Below, one piece after another: positions 36,597 to 45,256 of a stretch of DNA of 64,000 bases (its first letter is position 1; every line of letters starts with the position of its first letter). The DNA lies in contig CACPBQ010000007.1 in the NCBI GenBank assembly GCA_902632125.1, positions 1 through 64,000 on the forward strand. Reading direction: 5' to 3'. Source of the DNA: Paracoccaceae bacterium. Lineage in GTDB: Bacteria; Pseudomonadota; Alphaproteobacteria; Rhodobacterales; Rhodobacteraceae. Made by a program: the position numbers and the translations under genes. The notes beneath the pieces are model-generated. The model did no database searches. It had not been told where the DNA came from and was given only the letters and a program-made list of their open reading frames with translations.

Positions 36597-37100
36597 CTAT
36601 TTACCTGCCTCTCTCAAATTTAAATAAATTTTATTGAGTTCGGGATCCATCATAGCTTCTAAAACTGTTTTAAACCCAGAAACGGCGCTGGGGCCAGCAT
36701 TTTTAAAGGCTTGTCGCATTCGGTTACTTTGAGCCAGGGATAGACGTTCTTGAAGTTCATATCCTTGATCGGTTAAGAAAAGATTCCTCTCTCTTTTGTC
36801 GCGAGTTCCTATTTTCACTTCAACGAGTGTATCTTCTACCAGAGTTCGTAAAACTCTGTTAAGTGACTGTTTCGTTACTCCCAATATGTTGAGTAAATTG
36901 TTAACTGTTGTTCCTGGTGAGCAATTTATAAAATGTATGGCGCGATGGTGAGCGCGTCCGTACCCGTATTCTTCTAAGATTCTATCTGGGTCGGCGGTAA
37001 ATCCGCGATATGCAAAAAACATGGCCTCAATGCCTTGTCGTAATTGTTTGTCTGTTAAATATAGAAGGGATTCGCCAGAGATATTGTTTGAATTGGTCAT
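36597..37100 (-). CDS. petP: MarR-family regulator, PetP
   Basis: MarR-type transcription factor of 167 residues with a winged helix around residues 60-115 (LLNILGVTKQSLNRVLRTLVEDTLVEVKIG and KRERNLFLTDQGYELQ as the wing). It is fused in operon order to the response-regulator gene with no gap. The pair matches the petPR arrangement of Rhodobacter, where both are needed for photosynthetic or general growth and were named for linkage to petABC. The ligand is unknown. It is divergent from ilvE, whose promoter region it may control. Confidence 0.8.
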   Translation of the reverse strand: MTNSNNISGESLLYLTDKQLRQGIEAMFFAYRGFTADPDRILEEYGYGRAHHRAIHFINCSPGTTVNNLLNILGVTKQSLNRVLRTLVEDTLVEVKIGTRDKRERNLFLTDQGYELQERLSLAQSNRMRQAFKNAGPSAVSGFKTVLEAMMDPELNKIYLNLREAGK

Positions 37101-37250
37101 TATGGATCTCCAAAGTTACCTCATAATAAGTCAGTCTTGTTGACATTGTAAGTATCAAATGTTAGCGAAATTTACATTTTGCGAAATTTTATGTCCGTTT
37201 CGGCCTTAATTTTGTAATTTTTGAAAAAAAGCAATTTAAGAGGATCCACA

Positions 37251-38120
37251 ATGTCAGGCGGCTACGATGATCGGGATGGTAAAATTTGGCTGGATGGGAG
37301 ATTTGTTGAATGGCGAGATGCCAATGTTCATGTCCTTACGCATGCAATGCATTATGCAAGTTCAGTTTTTGAAGGGGAACGTGCTTATAATGGTAAAATA
37401 TTCAAGAGTTGGGAGCATTCTGAGCGATTTAAGAAATCAGCTAATTTGATCGATTTTGAGATACCGTACACGATTGAAGAAATAGAAAAGGCTAAATATC
37501 AGTCATTAGAAAAAAATGGCCTTAAAGATGCTTATGTCAGAGCTTTTGCTTGGCGCGGCGCAGGCAGGGATATGGGGGTGGCGTCATCGCAAAACCCTGT
37601 TCGTGTAGCCATCGCTGTATGGTCCTGGGGTAATTATTATGGGGATGCGAAATTTAAAGGAGCTAAATTAGATATAGCGAAGTGGAGAAGACCAGATCCA
37701 GCGACAGCGCCATCACAAGCAAAAGCTGCAGGTCTTTATATGATTGCGACCATGTCCAAGCACGCAGCGGAAGATAAGGGTTGTTCAGATGCAATGATGT
37801 TTGATTACAGAGGCTACGTGGCCGAGGCAACCGGAGCAAATGTTTTTTTTGTGAAAGATGGAGCTGTGCATACTCCTAAAGCTGATGCTTTTTTAAATGG
37901 TATTACTCGTCAAACTGTCATTAACTTGTTAAAAGAAAAGGGCATTTCAGTAACTGAAAGGCATATAATGCCTGATGAATTGGAAAGTTTTGAACAATGC
38001 TGGCTAACTGGAACAGCTGCGGAAGTTACACCTGTTGGTCAGATTGGCGATTACAAATTTGAAGTGGGAGCACTGACTAAAGAGATATCAGATAGTTATG
38101 ATAAGACAGTTAGATCGTAG
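37251..38120 (+). CDS. ilvE: Branched-chain amino acid aminotransferase
   Basis: Fold-type IV PLP aminotransferase of 289 residues acting on leucine, isoleucine and valine. It starts MSGGYDDRDGKIWLDGRFVEW, with AGAGGA six bases upstream of the ATG. Family motifs follow: HYASSVFEGERAY, SQAKAAGLYM with the region near the cofactor lysine, DAMMFDYRGYVAEATGANVFFV and TGTAAEVTPV. The length is normal. It pairs with ilvA later in the window for branched-chain amino acid metabolism. Confidence 0.95.
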   Translation: MSGGYDDRDGKIWLDGRFVEWRDANVHVLTHAMHYASSVFEGERAYNGKIFKSWEHSERFKKSANLIDFEIPYTIEEIEKAKYQSLEKNGLKDAYVRAFAWRGAGRDMGVASSQNPVRVAIAVWSWGNYYGDAKFKGAKLDIAKWRRPDPATAPSQAKAAGLYMIATMSKHAAEDKGCSDAMMFDYRGYVAEATGANVFFVKDGAVHTPKADAFLNGITRQTVINLLKEKGISVTERHIMPDELESFEQCWLTGTAAEVTPVGQIGDYKFEVGALTKEISDSYDKTVRS

Positions 38121-38125
38121 ACATT

Positions 38126-38782
38126 TTAAAAATTGTAACTTACGCCAAAATTAAATGCATTTGTTAAAAGTTTGGTTTTTAAACTGCCACCATTTAATAA
38201 TGTAACTTTGTTGTCAGATGCTGTAAACTGATATTCAGAAAAGACTGAAAAATCGTCATTTAATCGTCTCGATAAACCTATAGCTGCTCTAAAAGCAAGT
38301 CCTGAAAATTGATATTCAAATGTATGTACGCCTCCAGAAGGTAAAGCATCTACGTGTGGGATTGCGACACCTAATCCTGCTAAGGAATAGGTATTAAAAT
38401 CATTTAACTCCCAAAGTTTCATAATATTCACGGTTAAAATATTGTGTCCATCTGTGAATTCTAGGCGATCAAACCCTGCGCTTTGTAAAGCGCTATTAGG
38501 TGCATATGCCTTTGTATGTGTAAACTCCGCTCCATAACTTAATCGATCATCACGCCAAAATGTTGTGCGAATACCATAGTAGATTGGAGCTTTGAAAGAT
38601 TTTCCTTCCCAGCCAACTAACTCACTATATTGCGCGCCAGATGTGCTATGCTTGCCAGTTATTCGGCTATGCGGTGATGATTGCACACCACCATAAAAAC
38701 TTATTTCTATTGAGTTCGCATAGATGTTTTCGGTTGGTAAAAATATTGCAAAAACTAAAAAGCAGTAAATAAATCGCGTCAT
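38126..38782 (-). CDS. Outer-membrane beta-barrel protein, lipid A oxidase-like
   Basis: Protein of 218 residues with an N-terminal signal peptide (MTRFIYCFLVFAIFLP...) probably cut near residue 22, alternating hydrophobic strands, and a terminal aromatic residue (NFGVSYNF) as in outer-membrane barrels. The wording IEISFYGGVQSSPHSRITG, GWEGKSF, PYY-x-GIR-type strand and GAEFTHTKAYA matches proteins annotated in Rhodobacterales as lipid A oxidase or outer-membrane protein. Oxidation of lipid A glucosamine is proven only for rhizobial LpxQ, so activity here is inferred. It converges on ilvE and diverges from petA. Confidence 0.75.
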   Translation of the reverse strand: MTRFIYCFLVFAIFLPTENIYANSIEISFYGGVQSSPHSRITGKHSTSGAQYSELVGWEGKSFKAPIYYGIRTTFWRDDRLSYGAEFTHTKAYAPNSALQSAGFDRLEFTDGHNILTVNIMKLWELNDFNTYSLAGLGVAIPHVDALPSGGVHTFEYQFSGLAFRAAIGLSRRLNDDFSVFSEYQFTASDNKVTLLNGGSLKTKLLTNAFNFGVSYNF

Positions 38783-38971
38783 TATTATTCTTTTATCAAA
38801 TAAAATTTGTAGTTCAAAGCTGTTAGTTTCTGAGTTTTTTCATAAATGGCGCGACACTTTAGCGCTTAATGCAAAAAACTGTATTATAGACAGGGTTCGA
38901 AGCTGGACTAAAGTTACACGTAGAGTTAAACACTCATCACTATTTCGAATCTCTCTGATCTGGAGATAAAG

Positions 38972-39013
38972 ATGCTGTGTAAGTTTGTGGAGTTCGATTG
39001 TGGCACAAAATGA
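38972..39013 (+). other. Possible 13-codon leader ORF overlapping the petA start
   Basis: An ATG at 38972 has GGAG six bases upstream, the best-placed ribosome-binding site in the petA leader. It opens a 13-codon frame ([13 protein letters not shown]) ending in TGA, in a different frame from petA and overlapping its GTG start by 14 bases. It may couple or modulate petA translation; chance is not excluded. Confidence 0.35.
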
Positions 39014-39557
39014 CGAAAACGGTACTCGCAGGGACTTTTTATTTTATGCAACCGGCGGAACGGCTGCGGTTGGAACTGGGGCAGCTGTTTGGCCACTAAT
39101 TAACCAGATGAACCCTTCAGCCGATGTTAAAGCTTTAGCGTCAATTAGGGTTGATATATCCGAGATAGAGCCAGGCACTCAACTGACCGTTAAATGGCTA
39201 GGGAAGCCTGTTTTTATTCGTCGACGAACCGAAACAGAAATAGAAGAAGCTCAAAATGTAAACTTAGACGATTTACTCGATAATGCGGCGCGTAATGATA
39301 ATATCGCAGAAGCTTCTGCCGACGACCAAAACAGGAGTTTAGATGAAAACGGGGAATGGCTAGTGATGATGGGTGTGTGTACTCATCTTGGCTGTGTTCC
39401 ATTAGGTGATGGTGCTGGCGAGTACAATGGCTGGTTTTGTCCATGCCACGGATCTCATTACGATACAGCTGGTCGGATCAGAAAAGGTCCGGCACCAGAA
39501 AACTTAGCTGTGCCAAAAGCTGTATTTGTAGATGATAGTACTATTAAGTTAGGATAA
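39000..39557 (+). CDS. petA: Ubiquinol-cytochrome c reductase Rieske iron-sulfur subunit
   Basis: Rieske protein of the cytochrome bc1 complex, 185 residues. A GTG start after GGAG and seven bases gives [20 protein letters not shown], with a twin-arginine-type N terminus (TRRDFLF) and one membrane anchor (about residues 14-36). The cluster ligands are Cys127 and His129 in CTHLGC (Cys132 in the disulfide) and Cys147 and His150 in CPCHGSHY (Cys149 in the disulfide). It accepts electrons from ubiquinol and passes them to cytochrome c1. It is first in petABC, with petB 12 bases later. Confidence 0.96.
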   Translation: MAQNDENGTRRDFLFYATGGTAAVGTGAAVWPLINQMNPSADVKALASIRVDISEIEPGTQLTVKWLGKPVFIRRRTETEIEEAQNVNLDDLLDNAARNDNIAEASADDQNRSLDENGEWLVMMGVCTHLGCVPLGDGAGEYNGWFCPCHGSHYDTAGRIRKGPAPENLAVPKAVFVDDSTIKLG

Positions 39558-39569
39558 GGAGAAATCAGC

Positions 39570-40919
39570 ATGGCAGGAATTCCACACGACCATTATAAAC
39601 CAGGGTCAAAAGGCGAGAAGTGGTTGCATAGTAGACTTCCGATAGTCGGACTACTTTATGACACTCTGATGATTCCTACGCCAAAAAACCTTAACTGGAT
39701 GTGGATTTGGGGCATAGTTCTCACTTTTTGCCTGGCTTTACAAATTATCACTGGGATTGTTTTAGCAATGCATTACACGCCTCACGTGGATGAGGCATTT
39801 GCCAGTGTCGAACATATAATGCGTAATGTAAACGGTGGCCATATGCTGCGGTATTTGCACGCAAACGGAGCTTCACTGTTTTTTATTGCGGTATACTGCC
39901 ATATATTTAGAGGTCTGTATTATGGGTCGTACAAAGCCCCTAGAGAAGTTACATGGATAATTGGAATGCTAATTTATCTGCTCATGATGGGTACTGCTTT
40001 CATGGGCTATGTTTTGCCTTGGGGTCAGATGTCCTTTTGGGGAGCTACTGTCATCACCGGATTATTTGGGGCTATTCCTTTTATTGGCGATGCTCTTCAA
40101 ACTCTTTTACTAGGAGGACCAGCCGTTGATAATGCGACTTTGAATAGGTTCTTTAGTTTGCATTATTTGTTTCCTTTTTTGATTGCGGGACTTGTTATAG
40201 TCCATATCTGGGCCTTTCACACAACGGGTAACAATAATCCTACCGGTGTCGAAGTAAGACGTACTTCAAAAGAGGAAGCGGAAAAAGATACAGTTCCATT
40301 CTGGCCTTATTTTGTAATCAAAGATTTGTTTGCTTTGGCAGTTATTCTCGTCGTGTTTTTTGCAGTTGTAGGTTTTATGCCTAATTATTTAGGCCACCCC
40401 GATAATTATATCGAAGCCAATCCACTGGCCACACCTGCACACATCGTTCCAGAGTGGTATTTTTTACCATTTTACGCCATTTTGAGAGCTTTTACCGCTG
40501 ACGTTTGGGTCGTTATGATCGTTAGTTTTTTTACTGGTGGTATTATTGATGCGAAATTTTTTGGAGTTTTAGCAATGTTTGGTGCGATACTTGTAATGGC
40601 TCTAGCGCCATGGCTTGATACTTCTTCAGTTAGGTCCGCTAGATACAGACCTATGTTAAAACTTTGGTTTGCAATTTTAGTTTTTGATTTTTTCTTTTTA
40701 ATGTGGCTAGGTGCAATGCCTGCGGAAGAACCATATGCGTCGCTTTCCTTGATAGCGTCAACCTATTGGTTTGCATACTTTTTGGTGATTTTACCTTTGT
40801 TAGGTGTGCTCGAAAAACCTCTCCCGCAACCGAAAACAATTGAAGAAGATTTTAATAAATCACATGCCAAAAAACCTACAATAGAACCTTCTCCTCCAGC
40901 CGAAGTGCCGGCTGAATGA
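39570..40919 (+). CDS. petB: Cytochrome b of the bc1 complex
   Basis: Membrane subunit of 449 residues with eight expected helices and two b-type hemes. The Qo-site motif [15 protein letters not shown] is present, as are the [14 protein letters not shown] region and the heme histidine pairs in helices 2 and 4 ([38 protein letters not shown]). A long C-terminal tail of about 30 residues rich in Lys, Pro and Glu follows the last helix, as in other alphaproteobacteria. An AAGGAGAAAT site precedes the ATG. It is central to the pet operon. Confidence 0.97.
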   Translation: MAGIPHDHYKPGSKGEKWLHSRLPIVGLLYDTLMIPTPKNLNWMWIWGIVLTFCLALQIITGIVLAMHYTPHVDEAFASVEHIMRNVNGGHMLRYLHANGASLFFIAVYCHIFRGLYYGSYKAPREVTWIIGMLIYLLMMGTAFMGYVLPWGQMSFWGATVITGLFGAIPFIGDALQTLLLGGPAVDNATLNRFFSLHYLFPFLIAGLVIVHIWAFHTTGNNNPTGVEVRRTSKEEAEKDTVPFWPYFVIKDLFALAVILVVFFAVVGFMPNYLGHPDNYIEANPLATPAHIVPEWYFLPFYAILRAFTADVWVVMIVSFFTGGIIDAKFFGVLAMFGAILVMALAPWLDTSSVRSARYRPMLKLWFAILVFDFFFLMWLGAMPAEEPYASLSLIASTYWFAYFLVILPLLGVLEKPLPQPKTIEEDFNKSHAKKPTIEPSPPAEVPAE

Positions 40920-40931
40920 ACCCTGGTGATT

Positions 40932-41729
40932 ATGATGGCATTTTTTGGTAAAATAACATTAAATATTTTCGCTTTTTTCTTTCTAACTGCAACTTCTATT
41001 TTTGCTGCTGGAGGGGGAGACAATTATGTCAAAGATTATAAATTTTCATTTGAGGGTCCGTTAGGATCTTTTGATCAAAATCAGCTTCAAAGAGGACTGA
41101 AGGTTTATACTGAAATATGTTCTGCTTGCCACGGTCTGAAGTATGTTCCAATACGTACTCTGGGTGATGAAGGCGGGCTGGGATATTCTGAAGATGAAGT
41201 TCGTGCTTATGCTGAAAACTACGAAATTTTTGATCCAGAACTTGATGATTATCGCCCAGCAAAACCGACAGATCATTTTCCGGAAGTTGTCGACGCTGGT
41301 GCCCCTGATCTTTCTCTTATGGCAAAAGCAAGAGCGGGATTTCATGGTCCCATGGGAACGGGAATAAATCAGTTTGTGAAAGGGATCGGAGGAGCAGAAT
41401 ATATAGCCTCTCTGCTTGCTGGGTATACTGGAGAAGAAAAAGAAGAGTTTGGGACAGTGTTCTATGAAAATACTGCATATCCTGGTCGTTGGATAGCAAT
41501 GGCACCACCACTTTACGGTGAAGACGTAGATTATGACGATGGTCATTCAAATGAGCTTAAGTACGAAGCGATGGATGTTGCTGCTTTTTTAACTTGGGCA
41601 GCGGAGCCAAAGATGATGGCCAGAAAGCATGTTGGTTTCCGTGCGGTTTTATTTTTAATACTATTGTCCGCATTGCTGTATGCCACAAACAAAACATTAT
41701 GGGCTCCAATAAAAAAGAAAGTGGCATAG
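40932..41729 (+). CDS. petC: Cytochrome c1 of the bc1 complex
   Basis: Periplasmic heme c protein anchored by a C-terminal helix, 265 residues. A signal peptide ([23 protein letters not shown]) is followed by the heme-binding CSACHG after [17 protein letters not shown], and the anchor is [19 protein letters not shown] near the end. RWIAMAPPL lies in the region that supplies the methionine ligand. I use the first ATG; a GTG two codons upstream and the adjacent second ATG are alternatives. It is last in petABC, 6-12 bases after petB. It passes electrons to a soluble or membrane cytochrome c. Confidence 0.95.
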   Translation: MMAFFGKITLNIFAFFFLTATSIFAAGGGDNYVKDYKFSFEGPLGSFDQNQLQRGLKVYTEICSACHGLKYVPIRTLGDEGGLGYSEDEVRAYAENYEIFDPELDDYRPAKPTDHFPEVVDAGAPDLSLMAKARAGFHGPMGTGINQFVKGIGGAEYIASLLAGYTGEEKEEFGTVFYENTAYPGRWIAMAPPLYGEDVDYDDGHSNELKYEAMDVAAFLTWAAEPKMMARKHVGFRAVLFLILLSALLYATNKTLWAPIKKKVA

Positions 41730-41752
41730 TTTAAAATTCCGATTTTGATCAG

Positions 41753-42241
41753 TTAATCATTATCGGAAAGTCCAGCTCCTGCGCCACTAAGTCTGCTTTC
41801 TTCGGTAGCAGGTGCGTAAGTATTATTTGCATGGTTATTTAATATTTTGAATTGTGATTTGTTTAGGCAAGCACGAAATGATGGTATTTGCTTTGCTCCT
41901 CGGATAAATAATTCTTTTCCATTCCATTCATATTTATCCAATTTAACTTTGGTATCAGGTGCTACGATGACTGAGGCCGCTAAATCAAAAATATCCTTCA
42001 GTTTGTTGCTACTAGGTCGATCAATTTTCTTACAATAGTCTATCCAAAAAGAACTATCACTTAAATGATCAAGCCAAGTATCGAGTTTATCTACCCCAAA
42101 TGACATAAGCCAGGCCCCACAAGCGGCGGCATCTTCCGCAATTCCCCAAGGTAAACCTGAGCCCACTGCAGCCTTATTTAAGAGAGCTTCATATTCATTC
42201 AGAGAAAGCTCAATCCCTTGTGTCAAGGTGCCCAAATCCAA
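41753..42241 (-). CDS. DUF3726 domain protein
   Basis: Protein of 162 residues. The N-terminal SLNEYEALLNKAAVGSGLPWGIAEDAAACGAWLMSFG segment matches the DUF3726 family, which is named for sequence only. No signal peptide, membrane segment or catalytic motif is obvious. A C-terminal tail rich in Ser, Gly and Asp ends the protein. The gene starts 19 bases inside the end of the 557-residue gene upstream, so the two products probably work together. The pair lies between petC (convergent) and the acyl-CoA-synthetase-like/thiolase pair (divergent). The function is unknown. Confidence 0.75.
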   Translation of the reverse strand: MDLGTLTQGIELSLNEYEALLNKAAVGSGLPWGIAEDAAACGAWLMSFGVDKLDTWLDHLSDSSFWIDYCKKIDRPSSNKLKDIFDLAASVIVAPDTKVKLDKYEWNGKELFIRGAKQIPSFRACLNKSQFKILNNHANNTYAPATEESRLSGAGAGLSDND

Positions 42242-43896
42242 TTTTCTGGATCGCTTCCCGAAGACAATTCGTCCGGAAACGGTGCGCCTTTAAACATATT
42301 AATTCTTACCCATCTGTCGGAGCGGGGATCAAAATGGCAGGCGCCAAAGAATGATAATTTTGCTCGTAACATATCAATAGGTAACATAGAACTATCAATT
42401 GTATTATCCCGTATTTCTGAAAATGGTAATTCGCTACAAGTAAGACAGCGCCTTATTATGTGCCTATGTTCTGGGTAAGTCTGTAAAAAATCAGCTGTAG
42501 TTGTGTTTGGGTCAATTTCACAAAGATTTTTATATGCCCTTGCTATATCGCGACCTGGCTGCAGTGCCTGTTCGTATTCGTTTAATTCTGGCATCTCGTG
42601 CCGCTCACCCAAACGCGGCTCTAATTTTTCCTCAGAAGTATACCACGCTCGAGCATTACAATCAGGATCTGACCAATCAATTTCTAGAGCCCAACCATAA
42701 TAATTCTCAATAGCAGACTTTAACTTAGCGGTGGTTATGTCGCCATCTATTAGAAAAAGTTTTGTCTCGTCACAAGACATTTCATCACCAAAATTATCTA
42801 CTAGATGTCCATAAGGCTCTAAAATAAGAGAGTTTAACATTTCTTGGCCTTCAAAACTCAGTACTTTTTCCGACCAAACACATAAAATTTTCCATGGGAA
42901 ATCCACACTAAAGTCAAAATCTTCTAACTTTGCTTCTAGTTTTCCAATATCGTGTTCTAGAGCTCTATTTTTTTGAATTTGTATTGGGTGCTCTGACTGC
43001 CACGCTTTTAAGTGAGGTTTTAATCTTTTCACCAGGTCTTTAAATTTTTTAACTTCAGCTTGCGTGGAAGTTTTTAAATTTTTAACTGTTGCAATAGCGT
43101 TTTCTTTAGCTTCGAACCAATTGTGAATTAATCTAGGGTGATTGACTAAGAATGGTGCCATTCCAAGACCAGTCGAATTACCAACACCAAAAGAGCGCTT
43201 TATAACTTTATTTAGTTTTACTGCGTTATCTGGGTTTTTTAGTTTCGCCAGATGCTCAATCAAATCCATTACAAATGTTCGGATAAAATACACAGTCATC
43301 ATTTCTAATTGGAAAGGAGAGTTTGCTTCTTCACGGTTTACTACCACACGACGGTCTGCTGAACCAAATTTTCCTGATCCATAAACTGCAGTTGTACGCA
43401 TCAAATAGCCAACATCTCTTACACGCTTTATGTCTGGTTGATTACCATTTGCTAGACAGTCTAAAACGTAATTCCAGAGCCTAACGGATCGGTTAGCACG
43501 TGATAAACATAATTCATTTTGTGTTAGCCGACCCTCTTCCTGATAAGGCACATGTTTTTCTAATCTTTCTAAGTCATTAATTGTAGGCTTCCCATCGTAA
43601 AGAGTAAATGTAGCATCCCAAGCCGAGGCTATAACGCGATCGCTCCGCATTTCGTCAGGTAAATCATGTGAAAAACATATCAGAGTATAATCCCGTTTTG
43701 GTGTGCTGAACCTGTATAATGCTCTGCCTACACCATTTTCATTTATTTCAAATAGGTCTCTATTAAACTCCCAATTTTCTCTTGAAGCTCTTCTTAAAAA
43801 TTGTCTCAAGAAAGAAAGCCTGGACTGATGCATGGAGCCCATACGATCTAAGCGCATCACCTTTTCAGCGGATCGTTTAAGATTGGAAATTCCCAC
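42223..43896 (-). CDS. Conserved protein of unknown function, 557 residues
   Basis: I do not recognise a function. The N terminus is basic (RLDRMGSMHQSRLSFLRQFLRRA). A glycine-rich FGVGNSTGLGMAPFL lies at about 236-250 and is followed by a long charged helical, probably coiled-coil region (about 257-327). A CLTC pair occurs late, and the end reads DRWVRINMFKGAPFPDELSSG. No signal peptide or membrane segment is visible. The GTG start is uncertain; in-frame ATGs at codons 14, 19 and 22 are alternatives, but the conserved-looking RLDRMGS region argues for a start at or before codon 14. Its product is tied by gene overlap to DUF3726. I recall this pair in other proteobacteria, with no known role. 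Confidence 0.75.
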   Translation of the reverse strand: MGISNLKRSAEKVMRLDRMGSMHQSRLSFLRQFLRRASRENWEFNRDLFEINENGVGRALYRFSTPKRDYTLICFSHDLPDEMRSDRVIASAWDATFTLYDGKPTINDLERLEKHVPYQEEGRLTQNELCLSRANRSVRLWNYVLDCLANGNQPDIKRVRDVGYLMRTTAVYGSGKFGSADRRVVVNREEANSPFQLEMMTVYFIRTFVMDLIEHLAKLKNPDNAVKLNKVIKRSFGVGNSTGLGMAPFLVNHPRLIHNWFEAKENAIATVKNLKTSTQAEVKKFKDLVKRLKPHLKAWQSEHPIQIQKNRALEHDIGKLEAKLEDFDFSVDFPWKILCVWSEKVLSFEGQEMLNSLILEPYGHLVDNFGDEMSCDETKLFLIDGDITTAKLKSAIENYYGWALEIDWSDPDCNARAWYTSEEKLEPRLGERHEMPELNEYEQALQPGRDIARAYKNLCEIDPNTTTADFLQTYPEHRHIIRRCLTCSELPFSEIRDNTIDSSMLPIDMLRAKLSFFGACHFDPRSDRWVRINMFKGAPFPDELSSGSDPENWIWAP

Positions 43897-44031
43897 AATG
43901 TGATTAATTGGACCTACTCCTGAATTTAAAAATTTAATAGATTTTTATAATAAACTGTGTTTTTGGATTTTCCAAGTCCACTTGATATTATAATTACTTT
44001 AATAAATAAAACTCAACTTTACAGATATATA

Positions 44032-44043
44032 TTTCTTAAGAAA
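44032..44043. promoter_or_regulatory. Palindrome before the acyl-CoA-synthetase-like gene
   Basis: TTTCTTAAGAAA is a perfect 12-base dyad 25 bases upstream of the start of the ANL-type gene, in a very AT-rich divergent gap. It could be an operator, but such dyads arise easily in AT-rich DNA. Confidence 0.3.
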
Positions 44044-44068
44044 AAATTAACTTTAGCTCTTAAAATTT

Positions 44069-45256
44069 TTGGTGTTAAAATTGGCAAACTTATTTAATTG
44101 GCACGCTAACTCACGGTATTCAAATTTAAATTTAAAGCCATGCAATTTTTCAGAGGCTATATCGGCAAATATTGCACTAGGAATTTTTATTAAAAAGATT
44201 TCAGAGGGCAAGTGCCCGATTATTTTGGATTTTGATCAAGTAAAAAGTAGCAACTATAATAGTGTTGGCGTTTTCAGAACTAAAACTGGTGGAACCTCTA
44301 AAGAACCTAAATCTGTCCTAAGAACTACCCAGAGCTGGATCAGTTCATTTGAAGTCATCAAATCATTACAAAAAGAAAAAGAAAAATATTTGATATTTGG
44401 TGATTTAACACATTCTTTAGCATTATATGGAGCGCTTGAGGCGTTGTATTTAGGACATAATGTTCACCAAGTGAAGAAACTTAGATCTAAAAGTGAATTA
44501 AAGGCAACGATTAAATCTGAACCAACTTTTGTTTATATCACGCCTACACAAATAAGATTTATTTCACCGCTTTTTATAACCCTACCCAGTGCTTTAAATG
44601 TTTTTATTGGAGGAGGGCGCCTAACTTCTCAAACTAGAGAAATGGCCAAACAAATTTTTCCTAATGCGGTCTTACATTTATTTTATGGATCCAGTGAAAC
44701 AAGCTTTATAACACTTTCAGATAATTTTACCCCAGTTGGATCAGTTGGTAGGGCTTTCCCAAATGTTAACATAAAAATTGAAAAAAATGGATCCAACAAA
44801 AATCGCATATGGGTTAAATCAGATTACCTATTTTTGAAATATGCTCAAGGGGCAAGTAAAAATGTGGTTTGGCAAGATAATTGGTTAACAATTGGTGAAT
44901 ACGGAAAGATAGACAGAAATGGATATTTATTTCTTCTTGGTGAAGAAAATTCACGCATAACAGTCGCTGACAAAACCATAGCAACCTATGAAATTGAAGA
45001 CAGGCTTAAGGCGATTGACTATATAGTAGATGCGGCGGTTTGGAAAATTGAAAACAAATTGAGTGATTATCGAATAGTGGCTGCAGTAGCAACAACTAAA
45101 AAAATTCCCTCTGACCAGCTTAAAAAGGCTCTGATAGAAATAAACCAGGTCTTTAAACCTAAAAAGATTTATAAGATTAGTGTTAATCAGTGGCCATTAT
45201 TGCCATCAGGAAAAACAGATCTTAGAGCTTTGAAAAGTATCTGCCATGACTATTAG
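44069..45256 (+). CDS. Shortened ANL-family (acyl-CoA synthetase-like) protein
   Basis: AMP-forming ligase fold of 395 residues, about 100 shorter than usual acyl-CoA synthetases, mostly at the N-terminal side. A P-loop-like TKTGGTSKEPK lies at 71-81 and the A5 motif FYGSSET at 205-211. IGEYGKIDRNGYL (275-287) stands where TGD is usual, with Glu for Asp, and the catalytic Lys382 is in LPSGKTDL. It may therefore still adenylate a small carboxylate. Its TTG start is uncertain. The stop overlaps the thiolase start by 11 bases. The ANL-plus-thiolase pair beside bioY recalls yhfT-yhfS-yhfU of Bacillus subtilis, a biotin-regulated operon. Confidence 0.75.
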   Translation: MVLKLANLFNWHANSRYSNLNLKPCNFSEAISANIALGIFIKKISEGKCPIILDFDQVKSSNYNSVGVFRTKTGGTSKEPKSVLRTTQSWISSFEVIKSLQKEKEKYLIFGDLTHSLALYGALEALYLGHNVHQVKKLRSKSELKATIKSEPTFVYITPTQIRFISPLFITLPSALNVFIGGGRLTSQTREMAKQIFPNAVLHLFYGSSETSFITLSDNFTPVGSVGRAFPNVNIKIEKNGSNKNRIWVKSDYLFLKYAQGASKNVVWQDNWLTIGEYGKIDRNGYLFLLGEENSRITVADKTIATYEIEDRLKAIDYIVDAAVWKIENKLSDYRIVAAVATTKKIPSDQLKKALIEINQVFKPKKIYKISVNQWPLLPSGKTDLRALKSICHDY

